64,000 bases of DNA from Streptomyces katrae (GCF_002028425.1 NZ_CP020042.1:6051560-6115559), one strand, 5' to 3'; counted from the first letter of the stretch, positions 33,763 through 43,120 are shown. Translations and numbers: made by a program. Notes: generated from the sequence alone by a model not told the origin.

Positions 33763-34779
33763 CTACCGGGCCACCCAGCCCCGTTCGTACGCGTGCCAGC
33801 CCAGCTGGAGCCGGGTGGTCACCCCGGCCAGCTCCATCAGGCCCTTCACCCGGCGCTGGACCGTGCGCAGGCCCAGCTCCAGGTGCTTGGCCACGCTCGA
33901 ATCCGTCATCCCGGCCAGCAGCAGGGTCAGGATCTCCAGGTCCGTGGTGTCCGGCACGCCGCCCGACTCCTGCGGTGCCCCGGTCGTCCCCAGCCGGAGC
34001 GGGACGGCATCGTGCCAGACCGCCTCGAACAGCCCCACCAGCGACTCCAGCAGCCCCGAGGCGTGGACTACGAGCGCCGCCGGCTCCGCGCCGCGCGCCG
34101 TCAACGGCACCATGGCCAGGGTGCGGTCCGCGATGACCAGGCTGGTGGGGACCCGGCCCGTCACCCGCACCCGCGCGCCCCGCACCAGCGCCGTCGACGC
34201 CTCCCGGATCCCGGTGGGCAGGCCCAGCACGTCCCGCTCGATGACCACCCGGTACGCGACGCCGCGCACGGAGGCCTCCTCCTCCGTCGGCTCGTTCTCC
34301 ATGCCCGAGACGACCAGCGGCCGCGCGCTCGCCAGGGCGCACACCTCCGCCTGTGCGCCCAGCTGGATCTGGTGGAAGCGGTGCGCGACCGCGCTCGCGC
34401 CCGTCACCACCTCCACCAGGTCGTGCACCACCGGGTCCGCGGGCTCCGCCCGGTACTCCCGCGCCAGCAGCTCCGCGGCCTGCTCGGCCTGCTCCAGTTC
34501 CTGCCGCTGCCGGGTGAGGAGGGCGCCCAGGGCCACCTCCGGCGGGGCGGCGACCCAGCGGCCGGGACGGGCCGAGGAGCGGGCCGCCAGCCCCTGCCGT
34601 TCCAGGCGCCGCAGGGTCCGCTCCGTCTGCGGTACCGGCAGCGTCAGCCGGCGGGCGAGGTCCGCCGCCTCGGCCGCGCCCAGCGCGACCAGCGCGCGGT
34701 ACGCCGACTCCTGCCCCTCGTCCAGGCCTATGGCACCCAGCACCCCGTCCACCCCACTCTCCGAGCCGTTCGGGCCCAT
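33763..34779 (-). CDS. TrmB-like/LuxR-type helix-turn-helix regulator (338 aa)
   Basis: The N-terminus is a TrmB-like winged helix (EGQESAYRALVALGAAEAADLARRL, residues about 20-45) followed by a coiled region. The C-terminus is a LuxR-type helix-turn-helix (LEILTLLLAGMTDSSVAKHLELGLRTVQRRV, residues about 280-312). This two-ended layout is common in Streptomyces regulators of unknown signal. It is divergent from the PP2C-like gene with 105 bases between starts. Confidence 0.82.
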   Translation of the reverse strand: MGPNGSESGVDGVLGAIGLDEGQESAYRALVALGAAEAADLARRLTLPVPQTERTLRRLERQGLAARSSARPGRWVAAPPEVALGALLTRQRQELEQAEQAAELLAREYRAEPADPVVHDLVEVVTGASAVAHRFHQIQLGAQAEVCALASARPLVVSGMENEPTEEEASVRGVAYRVVIERDVLGLPTGIREASTALVRGARVRVTGRVPTSLVIADRTLAMVPLTARGAEPAALVVHASGLLESLVGLFEAVWHDAVPLRLGTTGAPQESGGVPDTTDLEILTLLLAGMTDSSVAKHLELGLRTVQRRVKGLMELAGVTTRLQLGWHAYERGWVAR

Positions 34780-34884
34780 CTTCGCCGCACGGCCGGTCCG
34801 TTTGCCAAGGTGGCGCCGCCGGACCGGGGGACCTTTTCGTGCATTCGGGGTTTTCCGCCGCCCGGTGCGGCCGACAATGAGGGC

Positions 34885-36261
34885 ATGAGTCAGCAGGGCG
34901 CGCAGGACTGGTGGCAGAAGCTGTACGAGGACCCGCACGCGGAGCCCGGACCCGACCCGGGGGACACGCTGGACCAGCGCTTCCGCTCGGCGTCGGTCCT
35001 GGTCGGCGACGACGGCCCGGCACCGCCCGGGGCCGGGCCCGAGCCCCCGCTGCTGCCCGGCCCCCGCCCCGCCGACGCCGCGCCCGCGGGGCCCCCGGTG
35101 GCCCCCGAGCCGCCCCCCGGGGCCGGCCCGCCGCTGCGGCTGGACAAGGGCGCGCCGCCGCCCCGGCGGGAGGAGCGCCTGCCGCAGCCCCGGCCCGAGG
35201 CCCCCGTGCCGCCGCCCCGGCCGGAGGAGCCCCTGGCGCCGCCCCGGCCCGGCGGGCCCGCCCCGGCACCCCGGTTCGACCATCCCGTGCCGCCGTCCCG
35301 GAGCGATCCCCGGGTGGCCGGGGCCACCGGGTACGCCGAGGGGGACCTGGCCGTGCCGCCCGCGCCGGCGGAGGTTCCGCGGGAGCCGGGGCCCGGGCCC
35401 CTACCGGAGCCGGCTGGGCGGCCGACGGTCAGCCATCTCGGGGACCGGGCCCCCACCTACGCCGCCGAGCCGGGCGCGCTGCCCGCGGCCGACCCGGCCG
35501 CGCTGGACTTCCTCACCCCCGACACCGTCCTGGAGGGGGCCCGCTACGGCACGTACACCCTGCGCGCCGCCTCCCTGCGCGGGGACTCCGCCCGCTACCG
35601 GGGCGAAGCCCGCCGGGACTTCCTGCTCACCGCCCGCTTCGGCAGCGGGGACGACGCCCTCGTGCTGGTGGTCCTGGCCGGCGGGGACCGGGCCGCCCCG
35701 GGCGCCCGCGAGGCCGCCGCCGAACTCGGGCACTCCGTCGCGGCGGCCGTCGGGCGCAGCCGGGAGCGGCTGGCCGAGGACATCCGGGCGGGCCGCCGCG
35801 AAGCCCTGCTCTCCGGGCTCCAGCGTCTCACCGACCGGGGCTACGGGAGGCTGCGGGCCCGGGCCGCCGAACTCGGGCTCGACCAGGAGGCCTACACGGC
35901 GGGGCTGCGCGGGCTGCTGCTGCCGCTCGACCCCCAGTGCCCCCACCGGATCTGCTTCGGCGCCGGCGCGGGCGGCATCTTCCGGCTGCGCGCGGGCCGT
36001 TGGCAGGACCTGGAGGAGGACACCGCCGGCGCCACCGGTTTCCGGTTCCGCGCCTCCGCGGCCCGTCCGGGTGACACGCTGCTGCTCTGCTCGGGAGGGC
36101 TCGCGGACCCCATGCGCGAGGAGGCCCTGCTCCCGGCCGAGCTCGCCGCCCGCTGGTCCCAGGGGGAGCCGCCGGGTCTGGCGGCCTTCCTCGCGGACAC
36201 CCAGCTGCGGGTCAAGGGATACGCCGACGACCGCACGGCCGCCGCGGTCTGGGAGGCGTGA
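34885..36261 (+). CDS. PP2C-like protein phosphatase with Pro-rich N-terminus (458 aa)
   Basis: Residues about 20-190 are low-complexity and very rich in Pro, Ala, Gly and Arg. The C-terminal 250 residues resemble a PP2C fold: an N-terminal strand with RGDSARYRGEARRDFLL, the central FGSGDDALVLVVLAGG, and the late GDTLLLCSGGLADPM, the PP2C 'SDG/SGG' strand. Several canonical metal Asp are not obvious, so activity is uncertain. The ATG at 34885 has GAGGG very close upstream. The next gene encodes an anti-sigma-type kinase domain, a common pairing. Confidence 0.65.
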   Translation: MSQQGAQDWWQKLYEDPHAEPGPDPGDTLDQRFRSASVLVGDDGPAPPGAGPEPPLLPGPRPADAAPAGPPVAPEPPPGAGPPLRLDKGAPPPRREERLPQPRPEAPVPPPRPEEPLAPPRPGGPAPAPRFDHPVPPSRSDPRVAGATGYAEGDLAVPPAPAEVPREPGPGPLPEPAGRPTVSHLGDRAPTYAAEPGALPAADPAALDFLTPDTVLEGARYGTYTLRAASLRGDSARYRGEARRDFLLTARFGSGDDALVLVVLAGGDRAAPGAREAAAELGHSVAAAVGRSRERLAEDIRAGRREALLSGLQRLTDRGYGRLRARAAELGLDQEAYTAGLRGLLLPLDPQCPHRICFGAGAGGIFRLRAGRWQDLEEDTAGATGFRFRASAARPGDTLLLCSGGLADPMREEALLPAELAARWSQGEPPGLAAFLADTQLRVKGYADDRTAAAVWEA

Positions 36262-36726
36262 CCGCGCCGTCAAGGGGTGCCACCGCCGGGCGGGGCCGTT
36301 CCTCGATGCCGGCGGGAGATTTCCTCCCCCTCGTGCAGTACGGGCCGCCCGTCAAAAGGCCCCACTTCGCCGGTCGGCGGCCGGAAGCGGCGCAGGGGAC
36401 CGGTCGCATTCCGGCCTCCGTCCGTACGCGGCCGCGCGGTGCGGGCCGCCGCGTGGCACGGGGGCCCGCTCTGGTGGACGGGGTACGGGAGGCCGGAGGG
36501 CTGTCGGTTCCACCCAGGGCCGGTGTCCGGAGGGTGACCGGATTCGCACCATCGGACAGCGGCGCCGTGCCGGCCCGGCCGCGGGCGGGGCGCGGCGCAT
36601 GGCCGGATCCCGTCGCCGCCGCCCGCCCGGCGCCCGGCGGCGAAGGAGTGCGAACCCGCCCCGGGGGCATGCATCCCGTAGACCAGTTCGACAGCCGGGC
36701 ACAGTAATACGGGGAGGTACATCGCC
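36262..36726 (+). other. Intergenic region without a supported gene
   Basis: These 465 bases carry open frames on both strands but none with a ribosome site, plausible protein character or recognisable motif. The right end contains GGGGAGG at 36711-36717, the ribosome site of the next gene. No strong terminator was found. Confidence 0.5.
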
Positions 36727-37185
36727 GTGCGCGTGGGGGCGAAGACCGGTAAGCCGTGGCGCAGAGGGCGGCCGGTGCCGCGCGAACCGTCGCAGGACCA
36801 GACGGAGATGACGCGCAGCGTACCGCGGGCCGACCTGAAGGCGGTGGGCCAGGTGCGCAGGGACCTGCGGGAGCTGCTCCGCCACCGCTGCCGGGCCGAC
36901 ACGGCCGAGGTGGCCGAACTGCTGATCACCGAACTCGTCACCAACGCCCTCGTCCACACGGAAGGGGGTGCCGAGGTGTCCGCGAGCGTCAAGGACGCCC
37001 GGTTACGGGTCGAGGTCCGCGACGGAGCCGCCCGCCGGCCCCGGCCGCACGTACCGTCCGCCGACGACGGTACGCACGGACGGGGGCTGGTCCTGGTGGA
37101 GGCGCTCGCCGACACCTGGGGCGTGGATCCGACGGCGCTCGGGCCGGGCAAGGTGGTCTGGTTCGAGCTGGAGGACGCCGGATAG
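36727..37185 (+). CDS. ATP-binding anti-sigma-factor-type kinase domain protein (152 aa)
   Basis: A HATPase_c protein of the RsbW/SpoIIAB-like group common in Streptomyces. It has the N-box ELLITELVTNALVHT near residues 64-78, the DGAARRP region in place of the G1 Asp motif, and the G2 loop GTHGRGLVLVEALAD near 116-130. The GTG at 36727 is nine bases after GGGGAGG. Its partner sigma factor or anti-anti-sigma factor is not in the window. It lies after the PP2C-like gene, with which it may form a partner-switching pair. Confidence 0.85.
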   Translation: MRVGAKTGKPWRRGRPVPREPSQDQTEMTRSVPRADLKAVGQVRRDLRELLRHRCRADTAEVAELLITELVTNALVHTEGGAEVSASVKDARLRVEVRDGAARRPRPHVPSADDGTHGRGLVLVEALADTWGVDPTALGPGKVVWFELEDAG

Positions 37186-37271
37186 CGGCACGGTGGCCCG
37201 CGGCGTGCGACGGCGGGGCCGCCCGAAGGCTGCCCCGCCGAGGCGGCACGGCGTTCCGGCCGGTGTGCCGG

Positions 37272-38357
37272 TCAGCCGAACTGCTGCTCCAGGTCCTTCA
37301 GTTTGCGCTCCAGTGAGTCGAGCCGGGGGATGGTCTGGGTGTCGTCCTCGGCGGTGAGGTCCACCGTCCGGGGGCCGGCCGGGTCAGCGGACTCGGCCGT
37401 GTTCACGGCTTGCAGGGAGGGCCTTCCGGGGGCCCGTCCCAGCGGGGGCTGGGGGAGCAAGGGCAGTTGTCCGGGTTCCGATATGGCCGGCTCCGCGCCG
37501 ACCGGCGCGGAGCCCGACCCGGGGTTCAGCCCCGGCAGGTCGACCTGACGCGCCCGGGCCCGCCCGAACGCCCTGTTCTGCCGGCCCAGTGCCTTGATGC
37601 GGGCGCGGTCCAGACGGTGCTGTTCCCGCCTGCGGTGGCGGTCCTGCTCCCGCTCCCTCTTGTCCTCGCGCACTTCGTCGACCGCCTCGTCGAGGGTGCG
37701 GACGCCCTCCAGGAGCATCAGCGACCAGGCGCCGAAGGTCTCGCGGGGGGCCCGCAGCCAGCGGACCATGCGGATCTGCGGGAGCGGGCGCGGGATCAGG
37801 CCCTGCTCGCGCAGCGCCGCCCGGCGGGTCTGCTTGAGGGCCCGGTCGAAGAGCACCGCCGCCGAGAGCGACATCCCGGCGAAGAACTGCGGGGCGCCGT
37901 CGTGGCCCGAACCCCGGGGCGCGTGCACCCAGTTGAACCAGGCCGCCGCCCCGGCGAACAGCCAGACCAGCATCCGGGAGCCCAGGGCCGCGTCGCCGTG
38001 GCTGGCCTCGCGGACGGCGAGCACCGAGCAGAACATGGCGGCGCCGTCGAGGCCGAACGGGACCAGGTACTCCCAGCCGCCGGAGAGGTTGAGGTTCTGC
38101 CGGCCGAAGCCGACCAGTCCGTGGAAGGAGAGCGCGGCGGCCACCGCCGCGCAGCAGAAGAGCAGGACGTACGAGGCGGTGCCGTAGACGGCCTCCTTGC
38201 GGCGTCGCCGCTCCTCGCTGCGTTCCCAGCTGTCGTCGGCCGCGGCCTTCTCGCCCTCACGCTTGCCCCGGGCCAGTACCGCCACTGCCGCAAGCACGCC
38301 CAGGATCAACAGGCTGCCGGGCAGCAGCCAGTCCAGCGATATGTCGGTCAGTCTCAT
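37272..38357 (-). CDS. DUF2637 domain membrane protein (361 aa)
   Basis: Four hydrophobic segments at about residues 9-29, 62-82, 93-115 and 128-143 match DUF2637, a family seen in actinomycete chromosomes and plasmids and related to spread (Spd) proteins. A charged helical tail (REDKREREQDRHRRREQHRLDRARIK) and an acidic C-terminus with a short coiled coil (SLERKLKDLEQQ) follow. The ATG at 38357 has AAGGGA upstream. Function is unknown. Confidence 0.82.
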   Translation of the reverse strand: MRLTDISLDWLLPGSLLILGVLAAVAVLARGKREGEKAAADDSWERSEERRRRKEAVYGTASYVLLFCCAAVAAALSFHGLVGFGRQNLNLSGGWEYLVPFGLDGAAMFCSVLAVREASHGDAALGSRMLVWLFAGAAAWFNWVHAPRGSGHDGAPQFFAGMSLSAAVLFDRALKQTRRAALREQGLIPRPLPQIRMVRWLRAPRETFGAWSLMLLEGVRTLDEAVDEVREDKREREQDRHRRREQHRLDRARIKALGRQNRAFGRARARQVDLPGLNPGSGSAPVGAEPAISEPGQLPLLPQPPLGRAPGRPSLQAVNTAESADPAGPRTVDLTAEDDTQTIPRLDSLERKLKDLEQQFG

Positions 38358-38549
38358 GCGGTTGTCCCTTGCCTCGCGTATGCGGCGTTCCGGGCGTCAT
38401 AGTGACGCAGCCGGTCCCTGGTGCACGTGGGTTTCGGGTCAAGTGGACGCCAACGGGGGGCGGGTCCCGTCGGATAGGGTGTTGTGTCTCGAACTCCTGC
38501 TCGTAAGCGCCGAGTTGAGTTCGAATTCGCTTCATCCGGCGGGGTGGGT

Positions 38550-39398
38550 TCAGCCGGTGGCGGCCGTGAGCCGGGCGACCCTTTCGGTGTCGCGGGTGCG
38601 GGGGCAGGTCGTACAGGTGTCCTCGGGGCGGACCGTGTAGAAGAAGCAGCAGCCGGCCCGGTCCCGGGTGGTGAGCTCCGTCCCGCCGGGGCCGGCGAGC
38701 GTACGGAACCGCGCGCCGCCCGGGTACGGGGCGAGCGCGCCCGGCAGGAGCCGCTCCAGCTCGCGCACCGCCCGCTGCTCCTCGCCGAGCAGGCTCCCGA
38801 GGTACCACAGGCTCTCGGTCACCTCGTCGGTGGCCGTGGCCCACAGGGCGCGCGGCCCGCGCCGCATCCGCGGGCCGAACCCCTCGAGCAGCGGCCCGAG
38901 GTGCTCGGCCACCGCAGCCCGCACCTCCTGGCGCAGCTCCTCCTCGCCGGCCACGGTCCGCGCGCCGGGGAGGGCCGCCGCGGGGTCGCCGGGCAGGCAG
39001 GCGAACTCCTCGACGCGTACGGCCATCCGCCCCTCGGTCCGCTGGAAGGCCACCCGGTCCACGGGGAGCCGGGGCACCCGGCGGTCCAGGAACCAGGGGA
39101 TGGTGATCAGCAGACAGGCCGGCCAGGCGTACCGGTGCAGCCCGAAGCCGGCCGCCACGTCGGGCCGCGCCGGGCGCCCGTAGTCCCGTACGACCTGGGC
39201 CGCGTCCCAGGCGAGATGGGAGTCGAGCGCCTCGCCGCCCGCCGCGAGCTCGTGCGCGCCGATCCATCCCGCACCGCTGGGGAGGGGTTCGTGCGCGGCG
39301 TGCTCGCGGATCCGCAGTCCGGGGTAGGCGGCCGTCAGGCGCTCGTAGGCGCCCGCCACCGGAGAGCCGGGCGGGGCGGGGGCGGGCGAGCCGGACAT
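38550..39398 (-). CDS. FhuF-like ferric-siderophore reductase, 2Fe-2S (282 aa)
   Basis: The C-terminus carries GCCFFYTVRPEDTCTTCPR, the C-C-x(10)-C-x2-C pattern of the FhuF-type [2Fe-2S] centre that reduces ferric siderophores in the cytoplasm. The rest (PWFLDRRVPRLPVDRV, ESLWYLGSLLGEE) fits the FhuF/IucA-like fold. The ATG at 39398 is chosen; a GTG at 39416 is also in frame. An iron box at 39427-39445 lies just upstream, so expression should rise in iron shortage. Confidence 0.85.
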   Translation of the reverse strand: MSGSPAPAPPGSPVAGAYERLTAAYPGLRIREHAAHEPLPSGAGWIGAHELAAGGEALDSHLAWDAAQVVRDYGRPARPDVAAGFGLHRYAWPACLLITIPWFLDRRVPRLPVDRVAFQRTEGRMAVRVEEFACLPGDPAAALPGARTVAGEEELRQEVRAAVAEHLGPLLEGFGPRMRRGPRALWATATDEVTESLWYLGSLLGEEQRAVRELERLLPGALAPYPGGARFRTLAGPGGTELTTRDRAGCCFFYTVRPEDTCTTCPRTRDTERVARLTAATG

Positions 39399-39426
39399 CA
39401 CGGACCACCGAATCACACGGAGTGGG

Positions 39427-39445
39427 CAAGGTTAGCCTTACCTTA
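39427..39445. promoter_or_regulatory. DmdR/IdeR-type iron box
   Basis: CAAGGTTAGCCTTACCTTA matches 14 of 19 positions of the actinobacterial iron-box consensus TTAGGTTAGGCTCACCTAA. It lies 28 bases before the FhuF-like ATG and 76 bases before the divergent GntR gene, so it probably controls the first and may affect both. Confidence 0.72.
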
Positions 39446-39521
39446 ACTGATCTCCGCCGAGCGGGCCGTGCCGTGCCCGTCGCCTATCCTCGGAACCGGT
39501 CGAGACCCGGAGGAGGACCGA

Positions 39522-40241
39522 GTGCACGAAGCGGCCCATGCCCTGGTGTCGGAACCGTCGGAGCCGTCGGAGCCGGCGGGGGCCTTCGAGGCTTCCGTGC
39601 CGGTGGTACCGGCCCAGGTCCAGAAGGTGCTGCGCCATTCGGTGCGCGGACAGGTCCTCGTCGCGCTGCGCGCGGCGCTGGTCGACGGGGAGCTGGTGCC
39701 GGGGGAGATCTACTCGGGCCCGGCGCTCGGCGATCGCTTCGGGGTCTCCGCGACCCCGGTCCGCGAGGCGATGCAGCAGCTGGCGCTGGAGGGGGCGGTG
39801 GAATGCCTGCCCAACCGGGGGTTCCGGGTGCTGACCCGTACCGCCCGGAGCCTGGCGGAGCTGGCCGAGGTGCGGGCGCTGCTGGAGGTCCCGGTGATGC
39901 TCCGGCTGGCCCGCTCCGTGCCGGCCGCCACCTGGGAGGCCCTGCGCCCGGCGGCCCATGCCACGGCCGAGGCGGCCGCCGCGGGGGACCTGCCGGCGTA
40001 CGGGGAGGCGGACCGGGCCTTCCACCGGGCGGTGCTCTCGCTGGCGGACAACGGCCAGCTGGTGCAGGTCGCGGAGGAACTCCACCGGCGTGCGCAGTGG
40101 CCCCTGCCGGGGGCTCCGCGGGTGCGGCAGGCCGATCTGGTGGCCGATGCGGCGGAGCATGCGGCGCTGCTGGAGGCGCTGATCGCGCGGGACCTCCCGG
40201 TGGTCGAGTCCCTGGTCCGCGAACACTTCGCGGGCGCCTAG
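39522..40241 (+). CDS. GntR family regulator, FadR subfamily (239 aa)
   Basis: The N-terminal winged helix (LVDGELVPGEIYSGPALGDRFGVSATPVREAMQQLALEGAVE) lies at about residues 50-92. An all-helical FCD effector domain follows with its metal-binding His/Asp pattern (EADRAFHRAVLSLADN, DAAEHAALLEAL). The GTG at 39522 is preceded by GGAGGAGGA. The ligand is unknown. It is divergent from the FhuF-like gene across the iron box. Confidence 0.88.
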   Translation: MHEAAHALVSEPSEPSEPAGAFEASVPVVPAQVQKVLRHSVRGQVLVALRAALVDGELVPGEIYSGPALGDRFGVSATPVREAMQQLALEGAVECLPNRGFRVLTRTARSLAELAEVRALLEVPVMLRLARSVPAATWEALRPAAHATAEAAAAGDLPAYGEADRAFHRAVLSLADNGQLVQVAEELHRRAQWPLPGAPRVRQADLVADAAEHAALLEALIARDLPVVESLVREHFAGA

Positions 40242-40272
40242 CCCCTCCGTCTCCCGCTGCGCGGTACCGTCT

Positions 40273-40302
40273 CCCCGCCCCGCCCCGCCCCGCCCCGCCC
40301 CG
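40273..40302. repeat. Six-copy CCCCG microsatellite
   Basis: Six perfect copies of CCCCG in the gap after the GntR gene, followed by a looser GGCCCC-rich tract to about 40367. Confidence 0.95.
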
Positions 40303-40408
40303 CGCAGCGGCAACGGTCGGCAGCCGACCACCGGCCCCCGGCCCCGGCCCCCGGCCCCGGCCCCGCCCGGCCGCCGGCGGACGGAGTCCGTCGCAGCGGC
40401 GCGATGCC

Positions 40409-40498
40409 GGGGAGGCGCCCCCGGCGCCGAGCCGCGCGAGCGGTGCGTCAAGAGGGGAGGCGCCCCCGGCGCCGAGCCGCGCGAGCGGTGCATCAAGA
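40409..40498. repeat. Two-copy 45-bp tandem direct repeat
   Basis: Two adjacent 45-bp copies differ at one base (G or A near the end). Each carries GGCGCC-containing self-complementary sequence able to fold. The second copy runs to the stop codon of the TPR gene at 40493. Probably a recent slippage duplication next to a terminator. Confidence 0.9.
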
Positions 40499-41266
40499 GG
40501 GAACGGGGTGGAGTTGGTCCGCCAGCCAGGTCGGGATGCCGCCCAGGAGGTGGAACAGCCGCCGGGCCTCCGCCCGCAGCCGGGACGCCTCCGGCTCCGG
40601 CTCCGCCTCCGCCAGCGCGGCCAGCGCGGGGGCCGTGCCCACCAGGAAGCCCAGGTCCTCGCGGATCCGCAGGGACTCCTCGAAGCCCTTGCGGGCCTCC
40701 GCCACCTCCCCGTCCCGCAGCGCCAGCGCGGCCAGGTGCCGCCAGGTGAAGGACAGCAGCAGCGTGTCCCCGTGGGCCTCCGCCCCCGCGTGGGCGCGCC
40801 GGTAGGCCGGCAGGGCCGCCTGCGGGGCGTCGGCCAGGTGTTCGGCCACCAGCCCCCGCCGGAAGTCCAGCAGCGGGCGGGTCCGCGACCCCGGGGACAG
40901 CAGGGCCGCCGCCCGGCCCAGCGCCGAGCGGGCCTCGTCCGCCCGGTCCCGTACGCCGAGCACCGTGGCGGCGTAGGCCAGCTGGCCCCGCTCGCAGGCG
41001 GCCGCCCCCCGCTCGTCGTCGTTGCGGGCCGTGGCCTCGGCCAGCCGAAGCGCGTCCTCCGCCTCGCTCCAGCCCTGGCCGGTGAACAGGCACCGTTCCA
41101 CCAGGAGCGCGGTCCGCTGGACCGCCGCCCCGGCCTCGTGGGCGTGCGGTGTCAGCAGGGCCGCCGCGTCCGTCCAACAGCCGCGCGAGCGCAGCCGCCA
41201 TATCGCCCGCTGGAGGGGGTCGTCGCCCCCGGTTGATCCCGCACCGGACATGGCGGTATCCGCCAC
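40493..41266 (-). CDS. TPR-repeat protein (257 aa)
   Basis: An all-helical, Ala/Arg/Leu-rich protein with TPR-like pairs, for example AALPAYRRAHAGAEAHGD and GEVAEARKGFEESLRIREDLG in the C-terminal half. It may be an all-TPR scaffold, as no other domain is seen. The GTG at 41266 follows GGGGAGGGCAAT. An upstream extension to 41350 reads through the ribosome site and looks non-coding. Function is unknown. Confidence 0.7.
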   Translation of the reverse strand: MADTAMSGAGSTGGDDPLQRAIWRLRSRGCWTDAAALLTPHAHEAGAAVQRTALLVERCLFTGQGWSEAEDALRLAEATARNDDERGAAACERGQLAYAATVLGVRDRADEARSALGRAAALLSPGSRTRPLLDFRRGLVAEHLADAPQAALPAYRRAHAGAEAHGDTLLLSFTWRHLAALALRDGEVAEARKGFEESLRIREDLGFLVGTAPALAALAEAEPEPEASRLRAEARRLFHLLGGIPTWLADQLHPVPS

Positions 41267-41443
41267 ATTGCCCTCCCCGAAGCAGCCAGCAGCAACCAAG
41301 CAGCACGTCGTTGAGCCCTGGGGCGAAATGAGAGCACGGATCGGCTGCATCGGCCAAGGGGTCGGGTGAACTCTTTCACAAAGTCCGGACGGTTCGTCAG
41401 CGCCCCCCGTCCGGCCCCTTCGTGCCTGCCTGGTCGTATTCGG

Positions 41444-43120
41444 TCAGCTCATGCGCAGTGCCAGGAAGAAGTCCAGCTTGTCCTCCAGGCGCGAGAGGTC
41501 GCGCGCCGTCAGCTGCTCGATTCGCCCGACCCGGTAACGCAGCGTGTTGACGTGGAGGTGCAGCCGCGTCGCGCAGCGGGTCCAGGAGCCGTCGCAGTCG
41601 AGGAACGCCTCCAGGGTGGGGATGAGTTCCGCCCGGTGCCGGCGGTCGTAGTCCCGCAGCGGGTCCAGCAGCCGGGCCGTGAAGGCGCGGCGCACGTCGT
41701 CCGGCACGAACGGCAGCAGCAGCACGTGCGAGGCGAGCTCGTGGTGGCCCGCGGCGCAGACCCGGCCGGGGCGGGCGGCGGCCACCCGGCGGGCGTGCCG
41801 CGCCTCCTCCAGCGCCCCGCGCAGCCCCTCGGCGGAGTGCACCGCCGCGCTGACGCCCAGCGTGAGCCGGCCGTCGTCGGCCAGGCCAGCCGCCAGCGGC
41901 TCGCGCACGGTCGCCAGCAGCGCGTCGGCGTGCAGGGCGGAGTCCGGGCCCTTGTCCTCGCCGGCCTCGCCGGAGAGGGCGGGCAGCGGCACGAGGGCGA
42001 TCGCCTCGTCCCCGGCGTGGGCCACCGCGATCCGGTCGGACGGTTCCGGCCCGGACAGCGACGGGTCGACGAGGATCTCCTCCAGCAGCGACTGGGCCAC
42101 CGGGCCGCCGGGGATGTCCCCGTTCTCCCAGTCCACCCGCGCCACCACGACCTGCCAGTGCGGGGCGGAGCCCAGCCCGGGCAGCAGCACCGGCGCGGCC
42201 ACCCGCAGGCGGGCGGCGATCTCGGCGGGCGGCGCGCCCGTCTGGACCAGTTCCAGCACCTCCTGCGCCAGCCGGCGGCGCACCGTACGGGCCGCGTCGC
42301 GGCGGTCCCGCTCGACGGCGATCAGCTGAGTGACGCCCTGGAGCAGGTCGAGCCGCTCGGCCGGCCAGTCCCCGGCGTCGGCCTCGACGGCCAGCAGCCA
42401 GTCCGACAGCACGGTTTCGCGCACGTCACGGGCCCCGGGGCCCTGACCCCGGCCCGCTCCCCTGATCGGGAAGAGGGAGTAGGTAATACCCTGGATGGAC
42501 AGCCGGTGCGGGCCCCTTCGGCCGGTCCGGACCGCCGCGAGGTGTTCGCTCGCCAGCGTCGCGCAGACGCCCGGGGCCAGGGGTTCACCCGCCCCGGCGA
42601 TCTGCCGCCCGGTGGGGGAGAGCACCCAGGCCCGCAGATCGAGGTCCGTGGTGAGCAGATCCAGCACCACATCGGGTCCGCCACCCGCCGGCCCCGAGGT
42701 CATCAGCCGCCGGTGGCGGTCCACGACGGCCGCGAGGTCGCCCGCGCGCTCGCCCGAGACCTGCCGCACCACGTATTCCGTGATGGTGGCGAATGCAACG
42801 TCCTCGTTCACGGCGAAGAGCGGGAGCCGGTTGCGCCGACAGGCTGAAACCAGATCATCGGGAATGTCGCCGAGCTCCGCCTCGCCCGCCGCGAGGCCGG
42901 CCACCCCGGCACTCGCAAGGATTCGTACGAATGGCTCGGAGTCGGCTGAATTTCTTCGCCATGCCAGGCCGGTGAGGACGAGTTCTCCTCCCGAGAGGTA
43001 TCGGCTGGGATCCCTCAGGTCGGTCGTCATGACCCCGCGGACCGTCCGGTCGAGTTCTTCCTCGCCGCCCAGCAGCCGCAGCCCCAGCGCCTCGGTTTCC
43101 AGCAGTGCGCGCAGCCGCAT
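41444..43120 (-). CDS. pucR: PucR family transcriptional regulator (558 aa)
   Basis: The N-terminal PucR domain (LRALLETEALGLRLLGGEEELDRTVRGV, then DPSRYLSGGELVLTGL) is at residues 1-125. A central GGDEF-like region follows. The C-terminal PucR-type helix-turn-helix is TLEAFLDCDGSWTRCATRLHLHVNTLRYRVGRIEQL near residues 500-535. PucR proteins control purine degradation. The gene is divergent from the xanthine dehydrogenase operon with 253 bases between starts, so it is very likely its regulator. The ribosome site before the ATG at 43120 is weak. Confidence 0.88.
   Translation of the reverse strand: MRLRALLETEALGLRLLGGEEELDRTVRGVMTTDLRDPSRYLSGGELVLTGLAWRRNSADSEPFVRILASAGVAGLAAGEAELGDIPDDLVSACRRNRLPLFAVNEDVAFATITEYVVRQVSGERAGDLAAVVDRHRRLMTSGPAGGGPDVVLDLLTTDLDLRAWVLSPTGRQIAGAGEPLAPGVCATLASEHLAAVRTGRRGPHRLSIQGITYSLFPIRGAGRGQGPGARDVRETVLSDWLLAVEADAGDWPAERLDLLQGVTQLIAVERDRRDAARTVRRRLAQEVLELVQTGAPPAEIAARLRVAAPVLLPGLGSAPHWQVVVARVDWENGDIPGGPVAQSLLEEILVDPSLSGPEPSDRIAVAHAGDEAIALVPLPALSGEAGEDKGPDSALHADALLATVREPLAAGLADDGRLTLGVSAAVHSAEGLRGALEEARHARRVAAARPGRVCAAGHHELASHVLLLPFVPDDVRRAFTARLLDPLRDYDRRHRAELIPTLEAFLDCDGSWTRCATRLHLHVNTLRYRVGRIEQLTARDLSRLEDKLDFFLALRMS

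Noticed and set aside
36258..36707. 149-codon frame between the PP2C-like and kinase genes
   Set aside because: No ribosome site, low-complexity Arg/Pro/Gly product and equally open frames on the other strand.
38489..38524. Inverted repeat TCGAACTC/GAGTTCGA resembling a tRNA arm
   Set aside because: No acceptor, D or anticodon arms fit around it; more likely a weak terminator or chance.
40409..40498. Possible CRISPR-like repeats
   Set aside because: Only two adjacent copies without spacer and no cas genes.
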